A stretch of DNA of 64,000 nucleotides from Phymorhynchus buccinoides (GCA_017654935.2 CM065710.1:18075743-18139742), one strand, 5' to 3'; shown: positions 1 to 11,006, counted from the first letter of the stretch. Notes: generated from the letters alone by a model not told the origin. Translations and numbers: made by a program.

Positions 1-73
1 CTTTTATCCTTCTTTCTTTCACTTATTTAGGGGTTTCCGTACGGAAGTTACGCGTCTAATGTGAACCCGGCCT
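1..73. mobile_element. MITE terminal fragment
   Basis: Mirror image of one end of the complete MITE at 58,751-58,945. It carries the same end (AGGCCGGGTTCACATTAG on the complementary strand), the CCGTACGGAAACCCC block and the AAATAAGTG-AAAGAAAGAAGG block. The element continues outside the window. Confidence 0.6.
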
Positions 74-479
74 AAGTGTCAAAAATTATTTTAAGAAAAT
101 GGAACCATTCTTGTATCTTTGTTTTGTCCCAGAGTTATGAGCATTTAAAGTTGGTAGGGTGACTGTCAGCCATTTTGAGAAATCGCAATCTAAAGTCTAG
201 CCTAGCTTTTAGAAAATGCATCAACCTGCTAATGTTATGAGCATAAAGTGGGTAGGGTGACTGTCAGCCATTTTGAAAAATCGCAATCTAAAGTCTAGCC
301 TAGCTTTTAGAAAATGCATCAACCTGCTAATTTTAAAGCACTTTGGGGAATAGTTGGAGACCATAATAAAGATTATTATTTTTATCACCCGCGGAGTTTA
401 CGGAGCGAAGGTGATATTGTTTTTGTTTGTGTAAGTGGCTGTGTATGTGTGTGTATGTATGTGTGTGTGGTGTTTGTTA

Positions 480-698
480 ACAGCATATCACCATGAAGGA
501 ATAAAGATAGGAAGATGAAACTTGATGTGCATGTAGGCTAGGTACTGTAGATGTGCCTTTTGGTGTCAAGGTCAAGGTCAACGTAATGACCTTGACGTAT
601 GACCTTGAAAACTGAAAATCTATTTTTTGCCATATCTCGGGCACCAGTCGACATAGGATGTTGAAACTTGGTATGAGGGTGGTTTGGCATAGATTCAG
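480..698. repeat. TCAAGGTCA-rich dispersed repeat, copy 1
   Basis: Begins with a block around CATATCACCATGAAGGA and holds direct and inverted AAGGTCA half-sites (TCAAGGTCAAGGTCA, then TGACCTTGA). Nearly identical to 2086-2300. Related text recurs at about 12,940-13,730 and 59,720-59,870, so this is a dispersed family. Confidence 0.7.
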
Positions 699-748
699 AT
701 TCAGATTTAGATTCAGATATTTATTGTCTTTGAAAACCGTAACAGGTT

Positions 749-1980
749 TTATATGACACTAAAATAAAAAATAATAATAATAAACAAACAACGAAACACT
801 AAATGTAAGAAACAAAGCATTTGTAAAATGAACTTTTTCATCAAACATTCTGTTCTTGTTTGTACTTTTTCCCCGTTCTTCTTTAGTAACTGCTGACACT
901 CATATACGTATTTCGCAACCTCACTGATAGCATTGTCATTTGATATTAAATTGGTTGGTAGCGCGTTTTGTAATTTGTATTTGTCTTCAACATGTTTTAA
1001 AAAGTGCTTTCTTATATCGTCATATTTGATACAATTATCTAAGAAATGAATTTCATCTTTGATTTCATTACATTCCAAACATAATCTTCCTTCCCTTGGA
1101 GTTTTAGTATATCTACCTTTTTATATTTTAAGGTCGTGACAAGAAATACTTAATTTACATAATGATTGTTTTGGGTTAAATCTTATGAAAGAGTTTGCTA
1201 AATATGGTTCCATTCTATATTATGTAGTAATACTGTTGTAAAATTTAAGCTTTGATTCTGTTTCTGATTTTCTTTTCTTCCAAAATAATATGTATTCAGC
1301 TTTTAATTTATTTTGGACAACATGACATAACTTATTAATATTAAAAGTATGCTGGTTGTTCCAAACATGCTCCAATCCAATTAGGTTAAGAATTTGTTTG
1401 ACAAATTTAAACCAAGGTGTTTGATGATCTTCATTCTTTAACATGTTCGTGTATATCATTTTGATAAGAGAGTTGTCTTTAGATTCTAAAATATGGTACC
1501 AGAACTTTATAATCTGATTGATTATTGTTAAGCTAATCGGCAAACTTCCGATTTCTCCAATAACAGCTAAGTTTGTAGCTTTTTTGTGAACTCCTAAAAT
1601 TTGCTTGAAGAACTTATGTTGAGTATGCTCATGTGGTAATTTGTTTGAAAGGCATTGATTAAACATGTTTTCTAGAGTAAAGTTGTCATTTAACTTCAAG
1701 CAAAAAGGTAGCCATATATCTGCACCATACATCAATATTGGTGACACAAGACTATCAAATAATTGTAAAACAATTTGATCATTAATATTTTCATTTTGAA
1801 ACGTTCTTTTTTAGGGTATATGTTGCTTTGTTCCCTTGCTTGCTTAGATGTTCTGCTGCCATATCAAGTTTTCCTGACCTATGAAAAATTATTCCGAGAT
1901 ATTTGTATTGTTCTGCTGTTTCAATGAATTTTGTACCACATTTAAAGAATAATCGAGTTTTAGGTTCTGTTTTAGAAAAT
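749..1980 (-). pseudogene. LINE reverse transcriptase C-terminal relic
   Basis: Minus-strand frames give, in order, ETAEQYKYLGIIF, then SPILMYGADIW, then FKQILGVHKKATNLAVIGE and later a LDNCIKYDDIRKHFLKHV segment. These match the region after the RT catalytic core of non-LTR elements (KYLG, a YG-x-DIW block and a GE-x-G block). The frames are broken by stops near 1,750-1,790 and 1,080-1,220, and the catalytic ADD box is absent, so it is dead and 5' truncated. It sits inside the 2-kb TIR element. The clade is uncertain. Confidence 0.7.
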
Positions 1981-2085
1981 ATGCTCCTTCCGCATATTGT
2001 TGACCAATCAGGGTCAAGGTCAAGGTCAAGGAGATAGCTGGACCCTGAAAATCGGGGGGTCGGGAAAATGGAGTTCCCAAGATAA

Positions 2086-2400
2086 CAGCATATCACCATG
2101 AAGGAATAAGGATAGGAAGATGAAACTTGATGTGCATGTAGGCTAGGTACTGTAGATGTGCCTTTTGGTGTCAAGGTCAAGGTCAAGGTCATGACCTTGA
2201 CGTATGACCTTGAAAACTGAAAATCTATTTTTAGCCATATCTTACGCACCAGTCTACATAGGATATAAAACTTGGTATGAAGGTGGTTTGGCTTATGCTC
2301 CTTCCGAATATTGTTGACCAATCAAGGTCAAGGTCAAGGTCAAGGAGATCGCTGGACCCTGAAAGTCGGGGGGTCGGAAAAATGGAGTTCCCAAGATGAA
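2086..2400. repeat. TCAAGGTCA-rich dispersed repeat, copy 2
   Basis: Second copy of the unit at 480-698, followed by another AAGGTCA tandem (2322-2345) and a GGGGGGTCGG block also seen at about 2041-2063. The duplicated unit flanks the LINE relic in direct orientation. Confidence 0.65.
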
Positions 2401-2884
2401 ATCAGGTGGGAATGTTGGCTGGACTCCGCGGGTGATTCTCGAATGCTACATTCGAAAACTTTTCAATCTAGTTATAGATATGAAATATACACAAAAATAC
2501 CTATAACTCAAAATCGATCAAAATCAATTTTTTTTTCACTTTCCAAGCCTGTTGTGAAAAAAAAACCTAGCCCAGCGACTTAATGTCCGTTTTGTGGTTC
2601 TGGATCACATTATTTGTTTGCTAGATTATATATGTTTGAGTATGCGTGTTCGCATATCCGTCTGTATGTCTGCACTTATTTCTTAGAGCATGCATGCGCA
2701 AATGCATTACTATAATTTAGACTATATGACTTTGCACTTAGACTGTCTTCACAGAGAGCTAGAGCCATTGCGACAGAAACAATATGCTGTCTGTGTAGAT
2801 GTGCCTGCCTGTCTGTCTGTCTGTCTGCCTGATATAATTATGTGATTTTGTAGGTCTGTGTGCATTATAGTATCAGCCACTCAC

Positions 2885-2930
2885 TACAGTTCACCTCTTC
2901 ACAGACAGAGCCGATGCCACAGAATCATGT
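2885..2930 (-). pseudogene. Ghost copy of the 3' half of exon module 9 (left)
   Basis: The minus strand retains GGCTCTGTCTGTGAAGAGG and the exon end GTGAACTGTA followed by a GTGAGTGG donor, but the 5' half with its first two cysteines and acceptor has decayed. The mirror ghost is at 58,066-58,109. A weaker second ghost is visible around 2,745-2,790. It marks where an array of donor-bearing units ends. Confidence 0.6.
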
Positions 2931-2999
2931 TGTCTGTATGCCTTTGCCTGCCTTTCTGTCTGTCTGTCTGTCTGCCTGGTGTATGTGTTTCTGTAGGTA

Positions 3000-3345
3000 G
3001 GTATGCATTATGATAGTTATCAGCTACTCTCACTGCGTGTGTCTTTCTTTATGTCTGCGTGCATTATGATAATTATCATCCACTCACTGCGTGTGTCTTT
3101 CTTTAGGTCTGCGTGCATTATGATAATTATCATCCACTCACTGCGCGTGTCTTTCTTTAGGTCTGCATGCATTATGATAATTATCAGCTACTCTCACTGC
3201 GCATGTCTTTCCTGAGGTCTGCATGCATTATGATAATGATCAGCCACTCACTGCGCATGTCTTTACTCTTTCCTTAGGTCTGCATGCATTATGATACTTA
3301 TCAGCTACTCACTGCGCATGTCTTTCCCTAGGTCTGCATGCATAA
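3000..3345 (-). repeat. 54-bp donor-bearing minisatellite, about six units
   Basis: Tandem units on the minus strand read GCGCAGTGAGTGGATGATAA and continue through a TTATCATAATGCATGCAG block. Each unit contains a GCA|GTGAGT donor like that of exon module 9. The right arm has about 28 units at 56,471-58,020, so copy number differs between arms. On the exon side the array is broken by the insertion at 3,355-5,160. Confidence 0.85.
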
Positions 3346-3354
3346 TTATATTAA

Positions 3355-5160
3355 AAGGCAACTGTCCATCCGTCCGTCCGTCCGTCCGTGTAAAACACAG
3401 AACGGGCCTTGTAACTCCGCCGTTTTTCGACCGAATCGCTTCAAATTTGCTATCAGCCCTAACGCGGCGATGGCAACGGCAACCAAAGCAGTCGTGTCAT
3501 TTGTGCGGTTTGACAAATGCGCGAAACGCGTATCCACCGGCCTCTCAGCACCAGTATCGCCGGTGTTTCTGGACGGATTGCCTTCTAATTTGGAAGGTAG
3601 ATGACCGGGGACAGTAACTATGTGTGTGTCAAACTGAAAGCGAATCGATTTATGAACGCGCGCGATATGCGCTGCTTGACCTTTTCACAAACCGCGGCAA
3701 AACGAGACCCGACATTGACTCGAACTTTAGAACGTGCATGACCAGCGATAGTGACTATCTTGGTGCGAAATGTCAACAGCATCCATTCATAAACGCGTGC
3801 GATATAATAATAATAATAATAACTCTTATATAGCGCCGTTCTCCTGGCGCAGCAGGACTCACAGCACTTTACAAAAAAAACATACATACAAGTCATGAAG
3901 AAAAACAACATAATTAGACAAAAAAAAGGAAACACAACCATAAAAAAATCCATGAAAAAAAATTAGCCCACTATCGCACTGCACTCACACATAGTCCAAC
4001 TCAGCAAAAACTCACAGAGGGTAAACTGAAGGGGAGAAGACACAGGAGATGAACAGAGGTATGTTTTGAAGATAACAGTTTTCAGGCCAGTTTTGAAAGA
4101 AGACAAAGATGGAGAGCTGCGGAGAGAGGAATGAAGGTTGTTCCAGATGTGTGGTGCTTGAAAACGGAAAACTGTTTCCAACTGTTTTGTATTTGGTGAC
4201 AGGTTTGCAAAGAAGTTTGAGGCTACTTGATCTGAGGTTGCGTTCTGGTGTGTAGGCAGAGAGAAGAGCGGAGAGGTAGTCTGGAAGAGAGCCTTCGAAG
4301 TAGCGATAGGCAAGAGTGGCCACTTTGTACTCCACTCTAGCGTTAACAGGGAGCCAGTGCAGCTGTCTCAGCAGGGGTGTCACTGAATCAGTCTTACGCT
4401 TTCTGAGCACAACCATGGCAGCAGCATTCTGGACTCTCTGAAGACGCTTGACAGTAGAGAGAGGGAGACCTGCAAGGACTGCATTGCAGTAATCAAGCCT
4501 GGACAGTATGAGAGAAACAGCAATTTGTGTAGCAGCTTCAAGTGATAAGTATGAACAAATGGAACAAAGTCGCTGAAGATGATAGAATGTTGAACGACAG
4601 ACAGATGAAATGTGTTGATCGAATGAGAGAGATTCATCCAGACAGACACCTAGATACTTTACTGACTTTTGAAAAGGTACTGAATCATCTGACAAGGTCA
4701 AAGGATCACGCTTTATCACCGAGAGGCGGTTGCGGTTTCCAACAGCTAACAACTCAGTCTTGTCCTCATTCAACTTGAGTCTATTCTTATCCATCCATGA
4801 TTTGACATCAGACATATGAGCCAATTTACATTTGCACGGACCCGGCATTTCAAGCCGTCCACAACAAACAGCTTACACAGAAAGAACTCAGTACTGCACG
4901 CGCGCAAAAGAAAAGGGTTGGAGAGCGGAGATTACTTTAGCGAGGTACAATATCCCGCTATTCACCGAGTGAGAGCGGAGATTACTTTAGCGAGGGACGG
5001 GGTGGAACGGGATGAGAGAAGAAGATGGAAGGAGGGAGAGAGACAAAAGTAATAATATAATATTTCACGGACCCGGCGAAACCGGTACTCAGCGTTACCG
5101 GTACTTGGCGTTACCGGTACTAGGCGTTACCGGTACTAGGCGTTGCACTAGTTATTTATA
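3355..5160. mobile_element. 1.8-kb composite insertion, left arm only
   Basis: Interrupts the first donor-side repeat unit of exon module 9; the right arm is continuous here. It starts after a (TCCG)n stretch, holds a LINE fragment (about 3,807-4,848), and ends in tandem CGTTACCGGTACT-type units (5,075-5,150). A CACGGACCCGGC block appears twice (near 4,837 and 5,068), which suggests nested repeats. Exact ends are uncertain. Confidence 0.5.
3807..4848 (-). pseudogene. L2/CR1-like LINE fragment, RT C-terminal half
   Basis: The minus strand encodes the post-catalytic region of a non-LTR RT: WMDKNRLKLNEDKTELL, VKYLGVCLDESLSFDQHI, LILSRLDYCNAVLAGLP and LLRQLHWLPVNARVEYKVAT, in order. The catalytic FADD box is missing (5' truncation). 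A frameshift near 4,200 splits the last segment. The 3' end is a (TTA)n run at 3,807-3,825 on the complementary strand, as in L2/CR1-type elements that end in short tandem repeats rather than long poly(A). Confidence 0.8.
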
Positions 5161-5179
5161 ATAATTATCATCCACTCAC

Positions 5180-5260
5180 TACAGTCCCCCTCTTCACAGA
5201 CAGAGCCAGTGCGACATAAGCTGGCTGTGGTAGAGGTGCAGGGCATCCCAACATCCAGTC
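5180..5260 (-). CDS. EB/EGF-like module exon 9, left copy (internal exon)
   Basis: 27-codon exon, phase 1-1. The acceptor is TTCTCCACAG and the donor GTGAGT. The peptide carries LDVGMPCTSTTASLC and RTGSVCEEGDC, spacing C-x7-C-x5-C-x4-C. The partner exon at 56,390-56,470 differs by M to T and T to V with all four cysteines kept. Probably an extracellular 4-Cys module of a secreted or membrane protein; the family function is not inferable. Most 3' recognised exon of the left gene. Confidence 0.85.
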
Positions 5261-5319
5261 CTGTGGAGAAGGAAACATCTCACTTTAAAGAAAACAAACA
5301 TTGAAGTCATCTGTTCAAA

Positions 5320-5735
5320 CTGATACTAAATGAAGTCGTATGATTTTAAAGGAAACAATGAATCATGTTGATTAAAAAAGGAAAACAAAATAAAGGCATA
5401 TTGATTAAAAATGAAACAACTTAATGAAGACATGTGATTTAAAATGAAACAAAATGTATCATCTGATTTAAAAGGAAACAAAATGTATCATCTGATTAAA
5501 AAAAAAGAAATAAGCTAATATAAAATGAAACAGAATGTATCATCTGATTAATTTTTTTTTTAAATAGTAATTTGATATAAAATGAAACGAAATGAATCGT
5601 GAGATTTAAAAGGAAATAAAATTAACGATCTGATATAAAACGGAATACAATGAATCATCTGATTAAAGATAAACAAAATGAAGTCATATGATTAAAAGGG
5701 AAAGATAATGAATCATCTGATTTAAAATCGTTAGA
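5320..5735. repeat. AT-rich minisatellite (about 29-33 bp units)
   Basis: Degenerate tandem units around AATGAATCATCTGATTTAAA. The right-arm counterpart (56,110-56,385) abuts the acceptor of exon module 9. Here a short unique spacer (5,261-5,320) separates array and acceptor. It forms the AT-rich intron segment upstream of the exon in transcription order. Confidence 0.75.
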
Positions 5736-6214
5736 ATTTTCGAGAAAGTACTGACAGCTGTTTCTGGAGGAACATTTAGTTCATTTATATTTTCAGAAGT
5801 TTTTTTCTAGCCAACTTTAGTTTACCATAAGTAACTTTTCAAAAATAGCAGTCAAGAATAATGATGTTGCAGTATGTGACCAAATTAGTTATGTTCAGTG
5901 GAAATTGTTAGCTTTTCACTTACGTTTGCGAAATTAAGTGAATGATATAAGAACTTTTTCTACTAAATAATTATGTTTCGTGATACTGCTCAACAACAAC
6001 AAAAACAGTTTTTACAATTAATCTGACGGAAGAAACATAATTATTTGGAATACTATGTAGAACATACAACCAAAATATGCTGGGTGCATTTAAAATTTCT
6101 TTTATCTAAGATTTCTAGATTCAGTCGTTTAACTAAATGGCTTGACTTTGTGTGTAACGGAACAGCTGTGATTGGTTTCGTGAATTGACTGTCACACAAA
6201 CAAAGGAAACTTAC

Positions 6215-6298
6215 TGCAAGTGTGGTCGTCTCGTTGGCTGCAGAAGCCAGAGGCACACAAAGTGGGGTGGCTGCTGCAGTCTCCACCGTGAACGATTT
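6215..6298 (-). CDS. EB/EGF-like module exon 8, left copy
   Basis: 28 codons, phase 1-1. The acceptor is ATTGTCCCAG and the donor GTAAGT. The peptide contains IVHGGDCSSHPTLC and ASGFCSQRDDHTC (C-x6-C-x4-C-x7-C). The encoded peptide is identical to the right copy at 53,841-53,924; the one base change seen is synonymous. The upstream intron flank holds a (TG)n tract at about 6,337-6,391. Confidence 0.85.
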
Positions 6299-6336
6299 CT
6301 GGGACAATAGCAAAGTGAGTTTGATTATAATGAGCG

Positions 6337-6392
<56 letters not shown>

Positions 6393-6600
6393 CAAAGTTC
6401 TTTTCTTGGAAGGATATTGTCTTGATGATGTAACATGTTTATGGATGAATATGATTATATTGGTGACTGGGTAATTGTTGGGCAGTGAATACAGTTCACT
6501 AGCCTGTAATAAGCTGGTACTCTCGTACCAATGTGTGCACATGTGTGCAACAGATAGAGATAGACACAAGTCTGTCAGGAATCCAAGCATGTTAAAAAGC
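6337..6600. repeat. (TG)n tract and single-copy spacer unit
   Basis: (TG)n at 6,337-6,391 is followed by one copy of a roughly 170-190-bp unit with GGTGACTGGGTAATTGTTGG, a TGTGCACATGTGTGCAACAG block and AAGTCTGTCAGGAATCC. The right arm has four tandem copies of this unit at about 52,975-53,690. Confidence 0.75.
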
Positions 6601-7225
6601 TGGTACATTCTTTTTCTTGCTGGCACTATAGCTAAACCTTTCACTCCCAGCCGCGAGTTTCAACACGATTCAGGGAACACAACCTACCCAATAGCCTAGA
6701 TGGTGAAAAGCTAAATTACTTCCCTTTGTTGCAGTTATGACCTGAGCAGAGATTGAGGCTGCTTCTCTGCAAGTTTGGGGTCGATTTTGATGCTTTTGTG
6801 GTTTTGCATTTTGTTAAGCAAAAAGTGACCAAGTATATTAATGCGCTTGCCGTACGGTATACTACCAAGAAAACTGCACTTAGTTTGTTTGATTCTGAGA
6901 CACTATCAATACTTTAGACTGTATGAGAAATAAAGTTTATGAAATTGTCGTTTCATCCAATCATAACACGAGTGGTATGGACCTGGATTATGAACATTCT
7001 TATTTAGTTTTTAATTTATTTTCAAAAGAATTGTCTTTTATTTTCAAAAGAACTTTTAAATCTGGGATATCTCCCCTTGACATTGAATTACTCTGTGAAC
7101 ATGCAGAATTATAATAATAGTGTTTTTCATTCCTTTTCCTTCCAGGATCATTAATATTTAGCGATTTTTTTAATGTTACGTAGCTTGTTTGCTAAAAGTA
7201 CAAATAGTTCCAGGAGTGAAAACAC
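6601..7225. other. Intron sequence without recognised features
   Basis: Mirrors 52,300-52,960 in the right arm. Only short open frames and a few A/T-rich repeats are seen. The right arm has three extra copies of an AATTCTTTTGAAAATAAAAG unit at about 52,466-52,550. Confidence 0.5.
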
Positions 7226-7343
7226 TAACCGGCAATGCAATTAAATTGCTTTGAGAACAATAGTTTCATTAGTTTTTTTGTTTTATTTTTTAAACACACA
7301 GAACAGAGGTACAGGCAAACAAACGGACAAAACCCCAACGTAC

Positions 7344-7427
7344 TGCATTTCTTATCACCAGAGCTGCAAATGGTTTCAGACTTGCACAAGTCTTCTTTGC
7401 CAGCACAATCCCCGTCTAGGTCCAGTT
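7344..7427 (-). CDS. EB/EGF-like module exon 7, left copy
   Basis: 28 codons, phase 1-1. The acceptor is TTTCTTCCACAG and the donor GTACGT. The peptide reads LDLDGDCAGKEDLC and KSETICSSGDKKC (C-x6-C-x5-C-x6-C). The right copy (52,091-52,174) has F/G in place of S/E and T for K. A third, antisense copy lies at 60,176-60,262. The acceptor and first bases of this exon are the seed of the array at 7,580-8,480. Confidence 0.87.
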
Positions 7428-7579
7428 CTGTGGAAGAAACGATGTTCAATTCCAATTCCACAATTTTATTGTCTCCAATCAAGTGAAGAATTTTTTTTTC
7501 GGCATGCACATAAAAATGAAGACAAAATAAGACATTGTTATAACTTAATATTTAATATACCGAAGAGACAATTGTAAAA

Positions 7580-8480
7580 TAACTGGCCTAGGTCCAGTTC
7601 TGTGGAAGAAACGATGCTCATTGCCAGGGTCTGCAACTAGAAAACAATGTAAATTCAGCACGATCCTGGCTTAGGTTCTGTGGAAGAAACGATGCTCATT
7701 TGTCAGAGTCTACAACTAGAATACAATGTAAATTCAGCACGATCCTGGCTTAGGTTCAGTTCTGTGGAAGAAACGATGCTCAATTGTCAGAGTCTACAAC
7801 TGGAATACATTCTAAATTCATCACGATCCTGGCTTAGGTCCAGTTCTGTGGAAGAAACCATGCTCAATTGCCAGGGTCTACAACTGGAATACATTCTAAA
7901 TTCAGCACGATCCTGGCTTAGGTTCAGTTCTGTGGAAGAAACGATGCTCATTGCCAGGGTCTACAACTGGAATACATTCTAAATTCAGCACGATCCTGGC
8001 TTAGGTCCAGTTCTGTGGAAGAAACGATGCTCATTGCCAGGGTCTACAACTGGAATACATTCTAAATTCAGCACGATCCTGGCTTAGGTTCAGTTCTGTG
8101 GAAGAAACGATGCTCATTGCCAGGGTCTACAACTGGAATACATTCTAAATTCAGCACGATCCTGGCTTAGGTTCAGTTCTGTGGAAGAAACGATGCTCAT
8201 TGCCAGGGTCTACAACTGGAATACATTCTAAATTCAGCACGATCCTCGCTTGATGTTGTTGTTGTTTATAGCCCCGTCGACTGCTACGGCCATGTCAGGG
8301 CTGTCACCACGTCAAAATGTGAGCACATGAAATCACAGTTTCGCTTAGGTTCAGTTATGTGGAAGAATACGATGCTCATTGTCAGAGTCTACAGCTAGAA
8401 TACAATTTGAATTCAGCACGATCCTGGCTTACGGTCATTTCTGTGGAAGAAATTATGCTCATTGTCAGTCTACAACTAGA
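7580..8480 (-). repeat. Acceptor-seeded minisatellite of exon 7, left arm
   Basis: About ten units of roughly 80-85 bp. Each repeats, on the minus strand, the acceptor TTTCTTCCACAG, then AACTGGACCTA and a GATTGTGCTG-like block from the exon start, then an intronic filler containing CATTGTATTCTAGTTG. Each unit thus holds a plausible acceptor but no matching donor. A short unrelated piece (about 8,255-8,345) interrupts it. The right-arm equivalent is 50,990-51,920. Confidence 0.85.
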
Positions 8481-8639
8481 ATACAATGTGAATGTTCGAT
8501 CTTCTACACGTGAGCAGGACAAATTATTCATCCCTACAATTTCCCCACGTGGACAATGCGCCCCAGGACAATTCGCTCCTGGATTGTGCCTGACTTTATT
8601 GGCCCATTCTGGGGCAATGGGTGGATGCTTCGTGCCTCC

Positions 8640-8960
8640 ATACGGGGAGTTGGATGACCCCACCCCCTCCACGAGTCTCTCCCCGTGGTTCCCTCACCTT
8701 CTGGAAGTTCTGTGCTTGTAACTTCTTCTAATCTGTCACTCTCTTTGACTCTGCCTCTTCCCTTTGCTTTTTGTCATCTGCTATCTTTCTGACCTATTGG
8801 CCCATTCTAATGCCTTTTTTTTCCAAAAGTATATTCCAAATAATTTTTCTCCTATGAGCATTTCCGAATGTGTCGGCTGTACGCAGCGGGGAGACCAGTA
8901 AAAATTGAAAACCAGACATACCTTAGCCAATATGGCCATATGGCCTGGAAGCGCAGGAGG
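8640..8960. repeat. Composite dispersed repeat DR-B/DR-A, copy 1
   Basis: DR-B (TGGCCCATTCT block, GAGTCTCTCCCCGTGG end) is followed by DR-A (GTGTCGGCTGTACGCAGCGG, then ATATGGCCTGGAAGCGCAG). The same pair occurs at 16,455-16,800 and 50,515-50,850, and partial copies at 28,080-28,305, 43,070-43,290 and 46,240-46,380. DR-A ends in a purine triplet run like a SINE tail. Probably one non-autonomous element about 350 bp long. Confidence 0.65.
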
Positions 8961-9046
8961 AGGAGGAGGAGGAGGAGGAGAAGAAGAAGAAGAAGAAGAA
9001 GAAGAAGAAGAAGAAGAAGAAGAAGAAGAAGAAGAAGAAGAAAAAG
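8956..9046. repeat. (GGA)n/(GAA)n tract
   Basis: Pure purine triplet run at the tail of DR-A. Explains the long poly-Arg and poly-Ser open frames here. Confidence 0.9.
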
Positions 9047-9204
9047 AAGACAGGCCCATCCTCTTCCTCTGAAAATAGGTTATATTCATTTGTCACTCAC
9101 TTTATCATTAGCCATTTCAAGGCCCAACCTCTTATCTTTTGCTTCAGTTGAACTGCCTACTATTGTCTGTAGTTTGAGTACATCCATGGATAGAAAGAGG
9201 TAAA

Positions 9205-9330
9205 GAAAAGGTACCTATAGAATGAGAGCCTCCAACGTTTCATGCCTTTGACTCTTCTTCTGGGAATGCCTGGAAAAGTTGAGTGGTGTAACGTTTGGGT
9301 TAGTTGGCAGCTTGTGCACACAGTTCCAGG
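9205..9330 (-). mobile_element. Penelope-like 3' flank with hammerhead-like motif (old, shared)
   Basis: The minus strand reads GAAGAAGAGTCAAAGGCATG followed by AAACGTTGGAGG and, after a spacer, TAGGTACC. This matches the layout AGAAGAAG-stem-GAAACGTTG found downstream of Penelope-like ORFs. The mirror copy is at about 50,270-50,345. No coding part remains next to it. Confidence 0.45.
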
Positions 9331-9775
9331 TTTGTCTTAAACACGGTAGTGAGAAGGGGAGTGGTGGGAGTAGTGGGCAGCAATGGGATGGAAAAAATGA
9401 ATACAGTTCACAAAAGATAGAGGGTTAAGACCCAGCAAGAAAAAAGGACGATGGAAGGGTGGGGTGGGGTTAGAAAATGTTGTGAACTATGCTGCCCACA
9501 ACAAAGTTGGAGAACACTTTCAAAATGCACACGTTTGGGTTATTTGCTCATAGATTCAAAACGTATCTAAACCTTAATACTTGACAGTCACACACACAAG
9601 AGACGTGGCCTTACCATGAAAGCGAAAATGTTTCGCGATTGTGGTCGGTCGCTATGGCAACGTGAGTTTTAAAAGGCGCCCAAATCCAAAAATGTGTAGC
9701 AATTTCAGTGCATCAGCATTTATTCCACAATGTGAATTGAGTAAAATGGTACTCAGCACATGTTAGCAGGATGCT

Positions 9776-11003
9776 TTGCGGATCTTTGACCAATTATCTT
9801 TCCCTGACAACACTGTGACCACTGACAGGCGTGTCTTCACCATGGACGTCACAGGTCTGTACACCAACATCCCCAACAACGATGGGCTCATCGCCATCAA
9901 GCACTTCTTGCCGAAGAGCAGCATTGATGTTGACCCCGTGGTTGTGCTTCGCCTGGCCGAACTTGTTCTTAACATGAACTCATTTAGTGTTGGGGACAGG
10001 CACTACAAGCAGACAAAAGGTGTGGCAATGGGCACTAAAATGGGACCATCATACGCGTGCCTCTTTGTAGGTCACATTGAAGAGCAGATATTCCAGGCCT
10101 TTTCAGGCACAGTGCCAGAGCTCTTCAAGAGATTCATCGATGACTGCTTTGGTGTTGCCACCTGCTCTCTGCCAGAGTTGATGGAGTTCATTGACGTCGC
10201 CTCATCTTTCCACCCATCCATCAAATTCACCCATGAAATTTCAACTTCGTCTGTCCCTTTCCTTGACATCAAGGTCTCCATTCACCTTGACTCAAACAAG
10301 CTCCACACATCAGTCCACTACAAGCCAACTGACGCTCACTCCTATCTCAACTTCTCTTCCAGTCACCCCCCTTCCACGAAAACCAGTATCCCCTACTCCC
10401 AGTTTCTCAGGCTTCGTCGTCTCTGCAGTTCAGACGAGAACTTCAAGTCTGAGGCCACGGAGATGAAACGTTTCTTTCAGACACAAGGGTACCCTGACAA
10501 CACCGTTGAAGCAGCACTGCAGAGAGCTAGCGACACCCCCAGAGCAGCCACCCTTCGTCGCACTGAGAGGCAATCAGCTGCGGAGAGCCGACCCGTGCTG
10601 TGCATTACTTACCATCCTCACAACATCAAAGTGAAGAACATTCTACTCAAAAACTTCACCATCATTCAAAATGACCCGCTTCTTCAAGAAGCATTTCCTG
10701 AGCCACCTCTTGTGGCATACAAGAGAGATACAAATCTCAGGGACCACCTTGTGCGTTCACGTCTCCCTCCAGATGTCCCACATCCGACCCCTGGAACGCA
10801 CCCTTGCCAACAAAGAAAGTGCAAGATTTGCCGGCACGTCAACGCTACCAACATCATCAAGGGCCCAAAAGGCACAGTGGAGGTGCGGCGGCATTTCAAT
10901 TGCCAGTCCAGCGACGTCATCTATGTCGTCATTTGCGCACTGTGCAGCAGCACCTCGCCGCACCTCCACTGTGCCTTTTGGGCCCTTGATGATGTTGGTG
11001 TAT

Positions 11004-11005
<2 letters not shown>
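9776..11005 (+). pseudogene. Penelope-like reverse transcriptase (partial ORF)
   Basis: 409-residue open frame covering the RT core. DVTGLYTNIPNNDGL holds the first catalytic Asp, KGVAMGTKMGPSYACLF is motif B and LFKRFIDDCFGV is the catalytic DD box; VPFLDIKVSI and YKPTDAHSYLNFSSSHP follow, typical of Penelope-like RT. The linker then has a CxxC-type knuckle (PCQQRKCKICRH) and enters GIY-YIG at DVIYVVICALC, but stops there because the end is replaced by an inverted copy of 10,847-10,890. The N-terminus before DQLSFPDN is missing. Not expected to be active. Confidence 0.88.
10847..10999. repeat. Perfect 44-bp inverted repeat at the Penelope 1 truncation
   Basis: 10,847-10,890 and 10,956-10,999 are exact reverse complements (ACCAACATCATCAAGGGCCC against GGGCCCTTGATGATGTTGGT), separated by 65 bp. 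The second arm replaces the expected GIY-YIG coding sequence, as if the copying strand folded back on itself. Confidence 0.92.

Positions 11006-11006
<1 letters not shown>

Larger units (their letters stand above)
384..2436. mobile_element. 2.05-kb element with 14-bp terminal inverted repeats, left arm only
   Basis: Exact inverted termini are visible: ATCACCCGCGGAGT at 384-397 and ACTCCGCGGGTGAT at 2423-2436. The right arm runs straight through the corresponding point (about 58,535-58,560) without it, so this is an insertion. It contains two direct copies of a roughly 215-bp unit rich in TCAAGGTCA motifs (about 480-698 and 2086-2300) around a minus-strand LINE relic. No transposase is visible, so it is probably non-autonomous and itself a landing site. 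The superfamily is not recognised. Confidence 0.65.

Noticed and set aside
3618..3953. Open frames of 60-110 residues around 3,291-3,953 on both strands
   Set aside because: Low-complexity composition, overlap with repeat ends and the LINE 3' tail, and no family resemblance.
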